A stretch of 20,060 nucleotides of DNA from a virus. Both the position numbers and the translations under genes were made by a program. Location of the stretch: the IMG/VR virus record IMGVR_UViG_3300024999_000484, positions 1 through 20,060 of that record. One strand, written 5' to 3'. Below are positions 14,101-20,060 of the stretch, in pieces; positions within the stretch are counted from its first letter, which is position 1; every line of letters begins with the position of its first letter. The notes beneath the pieces are model-generated. The model was not told the DNA's origin. It searched no databases and saw nothing but the letters and a program-made list of their open reading frames with translations.

Positions 14101-14606
14101 TTGATTAACCTCCTTCCATCTAAACACTCATTTACAACATTTGCTACGGCTAATGCCATTTTAGACTTAAACACAGTATCTTGTTTTAATTCATTACTAA
14201 CTTTATCAAATAATCCATCATTATTACTGATAATACTCCTAGCAACTTTATGTGAGAAACCTGCTATAATTGATTGCTTAAAATCATCCTTCTTGATTAC
14301 TTCATTAAAACTATCTGAAATAATTTGTCTCAATTCTGTTGAATGCTCATTTATTACCGAAGAAACAAGTTTGATTAATGGGCTATCATATTTGGTCATA
14401 GATTCTTTAATTGCACTTTGAATTGATTGCTGTGCTACTGACAAAATATCTTGTTCTAAAGTTATGGGTAAGTGATTAGTGTCTACTTTTGTATTAATCT
14501 TAGTCGTAAGATCATTTACTTGTTTCCTGAATTCATTGTTCTCTTTTTGGATGTCTGACATTAATTGATATAATTTATCAATTGTTTTTTGTTCTTGACT
14601 TGTCAT
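14097..14606 (-). CDS. Coiled-coil protein of unknown function
   Basis: 169 residues from ATG 14606 (AAGGA eight nt upstream); a longer in-frame ATG at 14630 precedes that RBS. Helical and coiled-coil prone over residues 1-50 (TIDKLYQLMSDIQKENNEF), then repeated helical units with Asp/Glu and Ser. No catalytic motif. Stop overlaps the next start. Confidence 0.7.
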   Translation of the reverse strand: MTSQEQKTIDKLYQLMSDIQKENNEFRKQVNDLTTKINTKVDTNHLPITLEQDILSVAQQSIQSAIKESMTKYDSPLIKLVSSVINEHSTELRQIISDSFNEVIKKDDFKQSIIAGFSHKVARSIISNNDGLFDKVSNELKQDTVFKSKMALAVANVVNECLDGRRLIN

Positions 14607-14651
14607 TTTATCATTCCTTTCTAAATCCATTAAAAACTACACTTCCATTGA

Positions 14652-15257
14652 CTAACCACCTAATTCTTCACTTAGTTTATCTGCTTCTTCAAAACTCATT
14701 TCTTTTAAGTAATTATATTCATCAGTAAATGAAATATCGGCATACCATTTCTGATCTAACCATTCTTCTTTTGTCATGGTATTTGTTTGCAAATCAATTT
14801 CTAATATATGAGAACAAATTGAAAATCCATCTTCTGCATCATAACTCCCACTCATACCACCTCTACTTTCATCTCCCTTCTTTTCACTAAAACTTGTACA
14901 AAAGTAATAGATAAATCTCTCTCGTAATTCTTTTGATTCTGATATGTATTCAGAAATAATTTGATATGCTTTATTACTAGAAGGAAAACTTTCTCCATTT
15001 AACAATCCAGTTTCATATCCTAAAAACAAATCCTGTATCCAAGTCTCATCATTTTCAATAATATAGTCATATTTTTCTTTAGTGCAATAATTTTTATTAA
15101 GCATCCAATCAAGTATTTCTTCACCTTTAATAAAACTTTCATTAGTATCTACAAAATCTTCTCCTGCTTCACGCATCCATTGTGTAATTATAGAATATAC
15201 TATTGCTGGATTTTTTAATTGTTCTTCGTTGGTTACAATCATTTCTACTTTTCTCAT
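14652..15257 (-). CDS. Acidic unknown protein
   Basis: 201 residues, ATG at 15257 with GGAAGGA about 10 nt upstream. Strongly acidic and helical, with many Trp (QWMREAGEDF, EILDWMLNKN, EEWLDQKWY). Cysteines are scattered rather than paired. No family recognised. Its size and acidity are those of a phage host-interaction protein, but there is no direct support for that. Confidence 0.7.
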   Translation of the reverse strand: MRKVEMIVTNEEQLKNPAIVYSIITQWMREAGEDFVDTNESFIKGEEILDWMLNKNYCTKEKYDYIIENDETWIQDLFLGYETGLLNGESFPSSNKAYQIISEYISESKELRERFIYYFCTSFSEKKGDESRGGMSGSYDAEDGFSICSHILEIDLQTNTMTKEEWLDQKWYADISFTDEYNYLKEMSFEEADKLSEELGG

Positions 15258-15292
15258 TTATTTTTCATCCTTCCTTATTCCAACTTAAATTC

Positions 15293-15509
15293 TCAAACTG
15301 ACATTCCTAAAATTATCTTTATCTGTTTGTACATTTGATAGTTATCTTCTGGTAATTTCTTTAAATATGTATACTGATCATTTCTTATATTTTTCATTTC
15401 GTCGTTAGACATATTGCCAATACCTATTAATTAATATTGCTCCAAGTTCGCTTTCAGAAACACTAATGGTAAATTGTTTTTCAATAAACTCTTCTTTAAT
15501 TAATTTCAT
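15293..15509 (-). pseudogene. Small gene split by a +1 frameshift
   Basis: Two adjacent frames appear to be one gene. Frame 1 starts at ATG 15509 (AAAGGA 11 nt upstream), reads KLIKEEFIEKQFTISVSESE then LGAILIN, and ends at 15405. Frame 2 begins within it and reads IGIGNMSNDEMKNIRNDQYT to a stop at 15293; its own ATG at 15412 has only a weak RBS. Removing one A in the ATTAATTAAT tract (about 15424-15434) would join LGAILI to IGIGNMSNDE as a product of about 72 residues. It could be a true mutation, programmed frameshifting or a sequence error. Confidence 0.55.
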
Positions 15510-15544
15510 TGATTTTAACATCCTTTCCACTTAAATTCTTAATT

Positions 15545-15811
15545 TCAAACAGTCCATTCATGTACTTCTTGAAGAATTTCTACAAGATTTTTTCTACATT
15601 CGTCAGAATCTTGTGCATATCTAACTTTGTCTAAATTTACATTATCTAATAAATGAATTCCTTGATATTCGTAAAAACAAACACTCCCTGTATTTTTATT
15701 CAAATTTAAGCTTCCAATTGCAAAAATATTTCCATTAATATTCTCTTCAAATTTAATTATATGATCATCATCTTCGTTCATCCAATTATCAAATTCTTCA
15801 TTCTCGTTCAG
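15545..15811 (-). CDS. Small acidic protein with probable CUG start
   Basis: 88 residues from CTG 15811; first residues NENEEFDNWMNEDDDHIIKF after the start. The perfect GGGAGG at 15820-15825 lies exactly 8 nt upstream. The only ATG in the N-terminal part (15781) is codon 11, with no RBS, and would drop a continuous acidic N-terminus. The frame is closed by TAA just before the CTG. Beta-rich middle (GNIFAIGSLNLNKNTGSVCF); no family recognised. Confidence 0.66.
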   Translation of the reverse strand: MNENEEFDNWMNEDDDHIIKFEENINGNIFAIGSLNLNKNTGSVCFYEYQGIHLLDNVNLDKVRYAQDSDECRKNLVEILQEVHEWTV

Positions 15812-15847
15812 TTCTTATACCTCCCTTAATGAGTCATTCAATATGTA

Positions 15848-15970
15848 TTACCTGCGTCTCAAATTGTGCTTATAATAGCATTTCTTAAAATACGAATTAA
15901 TATCTTTAACTTTTCTCGCAACTTCTTTATCTGCTTCTTGTTTAAGATATGCAATGATCTTTTCAGCCAT
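15848..15970 (-). CDS. 40-residue basic protein
   Basis: ATG at 15970 overlaps the upstream stop as TAATG, with GAGG seven nt upstream. Sequence is helical and basic (AEKIIAYLKQEADKEVARK, ending HNLRRR). No known family. Its small size and terminal Arg run suggest nucleic-acid or protein binding, without further support. Confidence 0.6.
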   Translation of the reverse strand: MAEKIIAYLKQEADKEVARKVKDINSYFKKCYYKHNLRRR

Positions 15971-16503
15971 TATTTAACCTCTATATAATAGATACTATTT
16001 TTAGTATAAATTATATATTGATTATTTTTAATATCAACATCAATCACTCTTGAAGTAGTAATCGGCCCTTTATTAGTCAACATAACAATGCTTCTACCAA
16101 TTAAAATATCTTCTCCAAACTCAACTGACAAATTAATAAAATTATTATGTTTATCATTTCCTAATGAATCTGTAACTTTACTGATAATACCCTTTACTGT
16201 TAAAACTTTACCATTAATAATATTTCCTTCTTCGTCAACATAAATTCTATACAATGGATTGCCATTGATGCCATACCAACTACCATTAAGATTTTCTCTT
16301 TCTTCTTTGGTTAATGGTCTACAATTTAATTTGTTAAACTTTACATTAATAAATCCAAATCCTTCTTCAAAATTCCCTATGTAATGTGTATCATCTTCTG
16401 AATGAATCCTAATTTTGTCATCAATATTGCGACCAATATCACCTAGTTTATGTATCGCAGGACTATTTGCTTTAAGCATCATAATTTTGTTCATATTATT
16501 CAA
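15970..16503 (-). CDS. Unknown beta-rich protein
   Basis: 177 residues, TTG at 16503 with GAGGAAG seven nt upstream. Beta-rich (GNPLYRIYVDEEGNIINGKV, then KGIISKV and SIVMLTNKGPIT), ending SIYYIEVK. No family recognised. A consensus-like promoter lies just upstream, overlapping the gene before it; the next gene begins in its stop codon. Confidence 0.7.
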   Translation of the reverse strand: MNNMNKIMMLKANSPAIHKLGDIGRNIDDKIRIHSEDDTHYIGNFEEGFGFINVKFNKLNCRPLTKEERENLNGSWYGINGNPLYRIYVDEEGNIINGKVLTVKGIISKVTDSLGNDKHNNFINLSVEFGEDILIGRSIVMLTNKGPITTSRVIDVDIKNNQYIIYTKNSIYYIEVK

Positions 16504-16523
16504 TTATTTACTTCCTCTCTTCC

Positions 16524-16552
16524 ATTATATATTTATTTTAGTATTTAGTCAA
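16524..16552 (-). promoter_or_regulatory. Probable sigma-A promoter inside the end of the preceding gene
   Basis: Minus strand TTGACT (16552-16547), 17-nt spacer, TATAAT (16529-16524). The -35 overlaps the last codons of the gene ending at 16545. The expected start near 16517 leaves only a few bases before the RBS of the gene starting at 16503, so it may be weak or fortuitous in AT-rich sequence. Confidence 0.5.
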
Positions 16553-16862
16553 ACTTTAATTCTTTAGCATTATTGTCAATTCTTAATTGCTCATTCAGTT
16601 TCTCATATTTCTTAATATCTTTAGTAAACCAAGATGTATCAGTTCCAACATAATTCTTTAACCATAAGACACAATTTTCTCCTACTAGGAAAGTAAGACA
16701 TCCGTATAGGCATAATTCCTGTGATCCTAATTTTACTTTTTTGGATAAGTGATAATTTCTGGTGAGTTTTTTCTGCACCATTTCATATGTTAGGAATTTA
16801 TTTCCTTTTACTTTATTGGTGTAGCATTCGTACACGTTTGTATGTAAGTTTAGAATATCCAT
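16545..16862 (-). CDS. Unknown protein
   Basis: 105 residues, ATG at 16862 with GGAG eight nt upstream. Basic first half (KVKGNKFLTYEMVQKKLTRN) and a Cys-containing hydrophobic patch (CLYGCLTFLVGENCVLWL), acidic helical end. No family recognised. Confidence 0.7.
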   Translation of the reverse strand: MDILNLHTNVYECYTNKVKGNKFLTYEMVQKKLTRNYHLSKKVKLGSQELCLYGCLTFLVGENCVLWLKNYVGTDTSWFTKDIKKYEKLNEQLRIDNNAKELKFD

Positions 16863-16884
16863 AATTAATTCTCCTTTCTTTATT

Positions 16885-17067
16885 TTATAACTTAAGTGCT
16901 ATAATATCGAATAGTTTTAATGCCGATCCTATGCTCCCACATCCTAAAATAAGTGGTATAAATTTAAAGAAAATAGTTGATCTAAAATTTTTTGTACTCA
17001 TCATAATGCTCACCATAATCATATATAATCCTGCCAACAAAGAAGTCCAACCAAACATATTAAACAT
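16885..17067 (-). CDS. Small membrane protein, two segments
   Basis: 60 residues, ATG at 17067 overlapping the upstream stop (TAATG), GAGG close before it. Hydrophobic segments about 5-23 and 32-55 with a short basic loop (TKNFRST). No family recognised; likely a small inner-membrane protein. Confidence 0.66.
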   Translation of the reverse strand: MFNMFGWTSLLAGLYMIMVSIMMSTKNFRSTIFFKFIPLILGCGSIGSALKLFDIIALKL

Positions 17068-17330
17068 TAATCCTCATCCTTCCATTCATTATCTTCTGCC
17101 CACCTATCCACTCTACCAATGCTATAAGACATAATACCTTTCTCTCTATAACTATGTATTTCAATTTCTACTGGAACATAATCATCACTTAATAAATCTT
17201 CAATTAATTGTTGTGCAATTTCTTTTGTTGGTAACAATTGAGTTGATTCAATTCCATATGCAGTATCATCTTGTGCAAAGTCATAAAATACATCTTCTTC
17301 ATATTGATAAGCACAAGCCCATAATCTCAT
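17067..17330 (-). CDS. Small acidic unknown protein
   Basis: 87 residues, ATG at 17330 with AAAGG seven nt upstream. Acidic, with several aromatic residues (YQYEEDVFYDFAQDDTAYG) and a beta C-terminal half (VPVEIEIHSYREKGIMSYSI). No family recognised. Adjacent in an operon with the zinc protein at 17331-17663. Confidence 0.7.
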   Translation of the reverse strand: MRLWACAYQYEEDVFYDFAQDDTAYGIESTQLLPTKEIAQQLIEDLLSDDYVPVEIEIHSYREKGIMSYSIGRVDRWAEDNEWKDED

Positions 17331-17663
17331 TTAATTACCTTTCCTCTCAATAATTTTATAATCATTAAGATTTACAATTGGATTTACATCTTTATAATTT
17401 CCTGCAAAATCCAATCTTGTGATAACGTGTCGTTCCTCCAATTGTAAATCAAAGTTTTGATAATCCACATCTAAATCATATTTTGTACCACATAGAGGAC
17501 ATTCCAAATGTATTGTTTGGTCTGCATCTGAATCTATGTATTCTAGTGTTCCATCATCTTTGATATTGAACTTTTGATAATGATGTTCGGTTACATTTAA
17601 TTGCAAATTAAAATCTTCTATATTTTCATCTTCTCCACGAAGTAAACATGATTCACATTTCAT
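17331..17663 (-). CDS. Zinc-ribbon protein of unknown function
   Basis: 110 residues, ATG at 17663 after GGAG (8 nt). Cys3-x2-Cys6 at the N-terminus and CPLCGTKYD near residue 74 form a zinc-ribbon pair. Between and after them the protein is acidic and beta-rich (FNIKDDGTLEYIDSDADQ). Function unknown; a nucleic-acid- or protein-binding role is possible. Confidence 0.7.
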   Translation of the reverse strand: MKCESCLLRGEDENIEDFNLQLNVTEHHYQKFNIKDDGTLEYIDSDADQTIHLECPLCGTKYDLDVDYQNFDLQLEERHVITRLDFAGNYKDVNPIVNLNDYKIIERKGN

Positions 17664-17712
17664 TAATTGTTCTCCTCCTTTCTTTTATAACTTCATATAC
17701 TGCTTTGATTGT

Positions 17713-17755
17713 AGGTGCTATATGCATGTCTTAATACACACTACATATAACACCT
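17713..17755 (-). other. Strong intergenic RNA hairpin
   Basis: In the minus transcript AGGTGTTATATGTA (17755-17742) pairs over 14 positions with TGCATATAGCACCT (17726-17713), loop 15 nt; the two imperfect positions are G-U wobbles only in this strand, which favours an RNA role. It lies 9 nt after the stop of the gene ending 17764. No U-run follows. Confidence 0.65.
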
Positions 17756-17763
17756 CTATCTCA

Positions 17764-18234
17764 CTAAATTCCTAATTCTTTATAATCCATTGGCAACTGA
17801 TAAGGCAATTCTTTTGCTTTAAACAATTCCCTATTTAATTTTTTACTGTTTGAGTTAAATTCAGATACAATCTTTTGATATTGTATTAAATATCCCTCTA
17901 AAGTTTGTTGTTGAAAAGATAAATCATTTCGTACATCTTTTGGATACTTACTAGCATCTTCGCCATAAGTTTCTTTTAAGTTATTAATTTGAGTTTTACT
18001 ATTTGAAATATTAACTGCTTGTTGTTTTGCTCCTTGATAAAGATCATAAAATTGTTCATAATTAAAGATTGCATTATCAGCATTAAGTGTTTTATCCACA
18101 ATCCCATATCCAGTTTCAGCAGTTTTATCTAGTACATGGACAGGAAACAGAACTGTTTTCCATACAAATCCAGCAAATCCAATAATAAATACAATTCCTA
18201 ATACAGACAACCAAATTTTACCTAAACTTTTCAT
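17764..18234 (-). CDS. Membrane-anchored coiled-coil protein
   Basis: 156 residues, ATG at 18234 with GGAGG nine nt upstream. N-terminal membrane segment (about 7-27, IWLSVLGIVFIIGFAGFVW) without a lipobox, then a soluble, helix-rich part with heptad-like runs (AKQQAVNISNSKTQINNLK and LIQYQKIVSEFNSNSKKLN). Likely anchored with the bulk outside. Two nt from the lipoprotein gene, so probably a partner of it. LemA-like architecture, but no family match is certain. Confidence 0.72.
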   Translation of the reverse strand: MKSLGKIWLSVLGIVFIIGFAGFVWKTVLFPVHVLDKTAETGYGIVDKTLNADNAIFNYEQFYDLYQGAKQQAVNISNSKTQINNLKETYGEDASKYPKDVRNDLSFQQQTLEGYLIQYQKIVSEFNSNSKKLNRELFKAKELPYQLPMDYKELGI

Positions 18235-18236
18235 TA

Positions 18237-18830
18237 TTATTTACCTCCATTTATTTGATTCTTTTTAATTTGATCTTCATAATTACTTCTTTTTGATTCT
18301 TCGCCTGCATCAACTTCATAAGTAATTGTTCCATATCCTAAATCAATTTTATAAGGTACAGGAGTTACAAAATAATCACCTCTATGTTGAAACGGGCCTC
18401 TGCCAGCAGGATCAAACCAAAATACATAATCTCCACTTGAACCATAGGCTCCCATTTCATCAGGTGCTTCGCCTAAAGTATAATTACCACCTGAAAGAAA
18501 TTGCTGTGTAGATGTTAAACGTTTGCCGCCTGAAGTAATTTTACCTCTGACTGGGAATCTTCCAATAACTCTCCCTGCGCTCATAGGATAAATCCAAGTT
18601 AATTGATTTGGATCATTAGTATTTTTAAGTCTATTGATAATATTTTCTCTTTCTAGACTACGATTAAAATTTGGTGTAGGTGTTTGTTCCATCATATTTG
18701 CTGCTTGATTTTTCTTATTTTCATTTTGCTCTTTCATTACTTGAGTTGCTTTATCTGGTTCGAGACAACCTGTTAATGGCATACATATAACTGACAATCC
18801 AATAATTCCTGCAATGAATTTCTTTTTCAT
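18237..18830 (-). CDS. Phage-encoded lipoprotein
   Basis: 197 residues, ATG at 18830 after GAAGGA (about 8 nt). Type II signal peptide: KKKFIAGIIGLSVICMP then lipobox LTGC with Cys22. The Gln/Asn-rich linker (about 30-60) leads to a Gly/Pro-rich beta domain (SAGRVIGRFPVRGKITSG and SGDYVFWFDPAGRGPF). Membrane-surface lipoproteins of phages can exclude other phages or sense the envelope; the function here is unproven. Confidence 0.8.
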   Translation of the reverse strand: MKKKFIAGIIGLSVICMPLTGCLEPDKATQVMKEQNENKKNQAANMMEQTPTPNFNRSLERENIINRLKNTNDPNQLTWIYPMSAGRVIGRFPVRGKITSGGKRLTSTQQFLSGGNYTLGEAPDEMGAYGSSGDYVFWFDPAGRGPFQHRGDYFVTPVPYKIDLGYGTITYEVDAGEESKRSNYEDQIKKNQINGGK

Positions 18831-18920
18831 TAATAATTTCCTTCTTTCTTATTTAATAGTTTTGAATATATAATTCGTAAAATGGTTATGATAATAATAA
18901 AACTTTAAGGAGTGGTAGAT

Positions 18921-19067
18921 TTGTTAATTGACATTCTTATACTTATTTTATTCATTATATTACTGATAATCAATGTAAGAGTCAAAGAAGTATCAAAATT
19001 TACAGTAATTACTCTTATTGTTGCTTTTATAGCTGAAACTTTAGTAAGGATACTAAAACAAATTTAA
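18921..19067 (+). CDS. 48-residue membrane microprotein on the opposite strand
   Basis: The only convincing plus-strand gene. TTG at 18921 has AAGGAG eight nt upstream; stop TAA ends at 19067. Product begins LIDILILILFIILLIINVRV (segment about 2-17), then KEVSKF and a second segment VITLIVAFIAETLV, ending RILKQI. Two-helix membrane protein without a known family. It is divergent from the lipoprotein gene and convergent with the 19087-19314 gene. A possible plus-strand -10 (TATGAT or TATAAT) lies in the preceding 70 bp, but the -35 is weak. Confidence 0.62.
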   Translation: MLIDILILILFIILLIINVRVKEVSKFTVITLIVAFIAETLVRILKQI

Positions 19068-19086
19068 AGCATTTAAATTCGACTAT

Positions 19087-19314
19087 TTAAACTAATTCAA
19101 AATGTTCATTAAACCAAGACTTATCATTTTTATCTTCCTGATCACAATTGTCTGATAGAAAATGTTCCTTACCTGTATCATCAATTGTTAAATAGCCTTT
19201 AGTATATTGATCTACTGGATATATTTTTCTAGAAGTAAAACATCTGATCCCTTTATCCATATCGTCTTTATCTTCTGTTTCTAATATAACATCCTTAATA
19301 CATCTTACATTCAC
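19087..19314 (-). CDS. Small acidic unknown protein
   Basis: 75 residues, GTG at 19314 with GGAGGAG about 6 nt upstream. Acidic with MNVRCIKDVILETEDKDD at its start and a beta region (KIYPVDQYTKGYLTIDD) of a kind seen in small SH3-like phage proteins. No family recognised. Confidence 0.68.
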   Translation of the reverse strand: MNVRCIKDVILETEDKDDMDKGIRCFTSRKIYPVDQYTKGYLTIDDTGKEHFLSDNCDQEDKNDKSWFNEHFELV

Positions 19315-19330
19315 TTTAAACTCCTCCTTC

Positions 19331-19597
19331 CTAATCTACATTTGTCCCAATACAAATTGGTATAACTTCGCATTCATTCATAATCTTTCTCCAAGAAGTC
19401 TTTTCTCCTTCATCTTCAAATTCAATATCTAATGTTTCATTACCAACTAAACTAATGGTAAAACCATATTCAAACTGTGATTCATCTTCTCCGCAATAAT
19501 CATGAACAAAATAATCTATTGCTTGAACAAGATTGTTTGCTAAAATCCAATGTTCATAATCACCATCATTAAATTTGTATAACTTTAATTGTTTCAT
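19331..19597 (-). CDS. Small acidic unknown protein
   Basis: 88 residues, ATG at 19597 with GGAGG eleven nt upstream. Acidic; LKLYKFNDGDYEHWILAN at the start and EFEDEGEKTSWRKI near the C-terminus. No family recognised. Seventeen nt from the next gene. Confidence 0.66.
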   Translation of the reverse strand: MKQLKLYKFNDGDYEHWILANNLVQAIDYFVHDYCGEDESQFEYGFTISLVGNETLDIEFEDEGEKTSWRKIMNECEVIPICIGTNVD

Positions 19598-19625
19598 CTT
19601 TATGTATTCCTCCTAATATTTTATA

Positions 19626-19907
19626 TTATTGATCAACTCGTATCCCTAATTGGCAGAATGGACATTTTTCATATTCATGAAAGATATCATGTTCTCCACA
19701 ATATAAAAACCCTACTTCTGGAGCAAATCTATCGAACGCTTCTAATAAATTAAAATAATCTCTCTCACTAATTTTTGAAATTATATCAATGATGGGCATT
19801 TTTGCTTCTTCTTCTAGACTGTCTCTTTCTCCTGATAATTCTTTCCTAGTATATGTTGCTACAAATTCTAAAGGGTTTATGTATTTTAATTCTACAATCT
19901 TTTTCAT
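19626..19907 (-). CDS. Small protein with C-terminal zinc site
   Basis: 93 residues, ATG at 19907 with GGAG eleven nt upstream. A helical N-terminal part is followed by a C-terminal CGEH-(x)n-CPFC set (about residues 70-85: YCGEHDIFHEYEKCPFC), a compact zinc knuckle. No family recognised. Confidence 0.68.
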   Translation of the reverse strand: MKKIVELKYINPLEFVATYTRKELSGERDSLEEEAKMPIIDIISKISERDYFNLLEAFDRFAPEVGFLYCGEHDIFHEYEKCPFCQLGIRVDQ

Positions 19908-19927
19908 TAAGAAACACTCTCCTTAAT

Positions 19928-20060
19928 TTATTCATTTTCTATTCGAGTATTACAATTACAAAATGATTCATCTTCAATATCTTCTAGTGGACACCATTCT
20001 GGAAAATAATTACCTTCAGTTTGCATATGTATGAATTTCCAATTCGTATTTCCTACAATT
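19928..20060 (-). CDS. Unknown protein, 5' end outside window
   Basis: About 43 codons visible, open at the right edge, stop TAA at 19928-19930. Ends with YFPEWCPLEDIEDESFCNCN, a Cys-containing C-terminus seen in small phage zinc proteins. The in-frame ATG at residue ~12 has no RBS, so the start is probably outside the window. Ends 20 nt before the next gene start. Confidence 0.6.
   Translation of the reverse strand, partial: IVGNTNWKFIHMQTEGNYFPEWCPLEDIEDESFCNCNTRIENE

Noticed and set aside
14101-14421. 106-residue plus-strand open frame
   Set aside because: Lies wholly antisense to the coiled-coil gene 14097-14606, has no RBS and low-complexity composition; a shadow frame.
17653-17727. 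24-codon ORF beginning ATG-CAT-ATA upstream of the zinc-ribbon gene
   Set aside because: Start codon lies in the stem of a strong hairpin and no RBS is at a usable distance; it overlaps the next gene start. Not convincing, though the sequence looks protein-like.
1-20060. tRNA genes, CRISPR arrays, insertion sequences
   Set aside because: No cloverleaf-like GC-rich stretch, no spaced repeats and no transposase motifs were seen on reading both strands.

Overview
The window is about 30% GC by eye and densely packed with short genes. It has perfect or near-perfect AAGGAGG-type ribosome binding sites (RBS), and every gene but one lies on the minus strand. It carries a virus-type replication set, a split RNA ligase, a phage-style SPFH membrane protein and many small unknown proteins. 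This suggests a large tailed phage (or phage-derived element) of a low-GC Gram-positive host (Bacillota). No structural, packaging, tRNA or CRISPR genes are present.

Layout, in the direction of transcription (right to left). Positions 20060-14600 hold small accessory genes: zinc-knuckle proteins, acidic unknowns, a lipoprotein (18237-18830) paired with a membrane-anchored coiled-coil protein (17764-18234), and a single plus-strand membrane microprotein (18921-19067). Positions 14600-12445 hold a coiled-coil protein, a 47-residue membrane protein and a prohibitin-like SPFH protein. Positions 12391-11102 hold small unknowns, one with a broken 5' end. Positions 11039-9051 encode an Rnl2-type RNA ligase whose nucleotidyl-transfer motif is split by a 365-residue LAGLIDADG intein. 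Positions 8951-6585 are more small genes, with a strong promoter at 8743-8771. A second strong promoter at 6499-6527 begins a compact replication operon: short leader peptide, ssDNA-binding protein with an SSB-like DLPF tail, Sak4/RecA-like ATPase, zinc-finger protein, DnaB-type helicase, CHC2/TOPRIM primase, and an Fe-S RecB/Cas4-type nuclease that runs off the left edge.

The replication genes can act as one machine: ssDNA coating and annealing, helicase loading, unwinding, priming and end processing. The ssDNA-binding gene is preceded by what looks like a translational switch. A 13-bp perfect stem sequesters its RBS, and the anti-RBS arm is made of the last codons of a 23-codon leader ORF, just after a Pro-Pro-Pro run where a ribosome could pause and open the stem.

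The second unusual theme is start-codon use. Several genes have an excellent RBS followed, 8-9 nt later, not by ATG/GTG/TTG but by AUA (7302-7478, 12080-12391), AUU (7980-8135) or CUG (2081-3679, 15545-15811), with no usable canonical start nearby. Several intergenic regions also hold strong minus-strand hairpins without a following U-run, which do not look like ordinary terminators.
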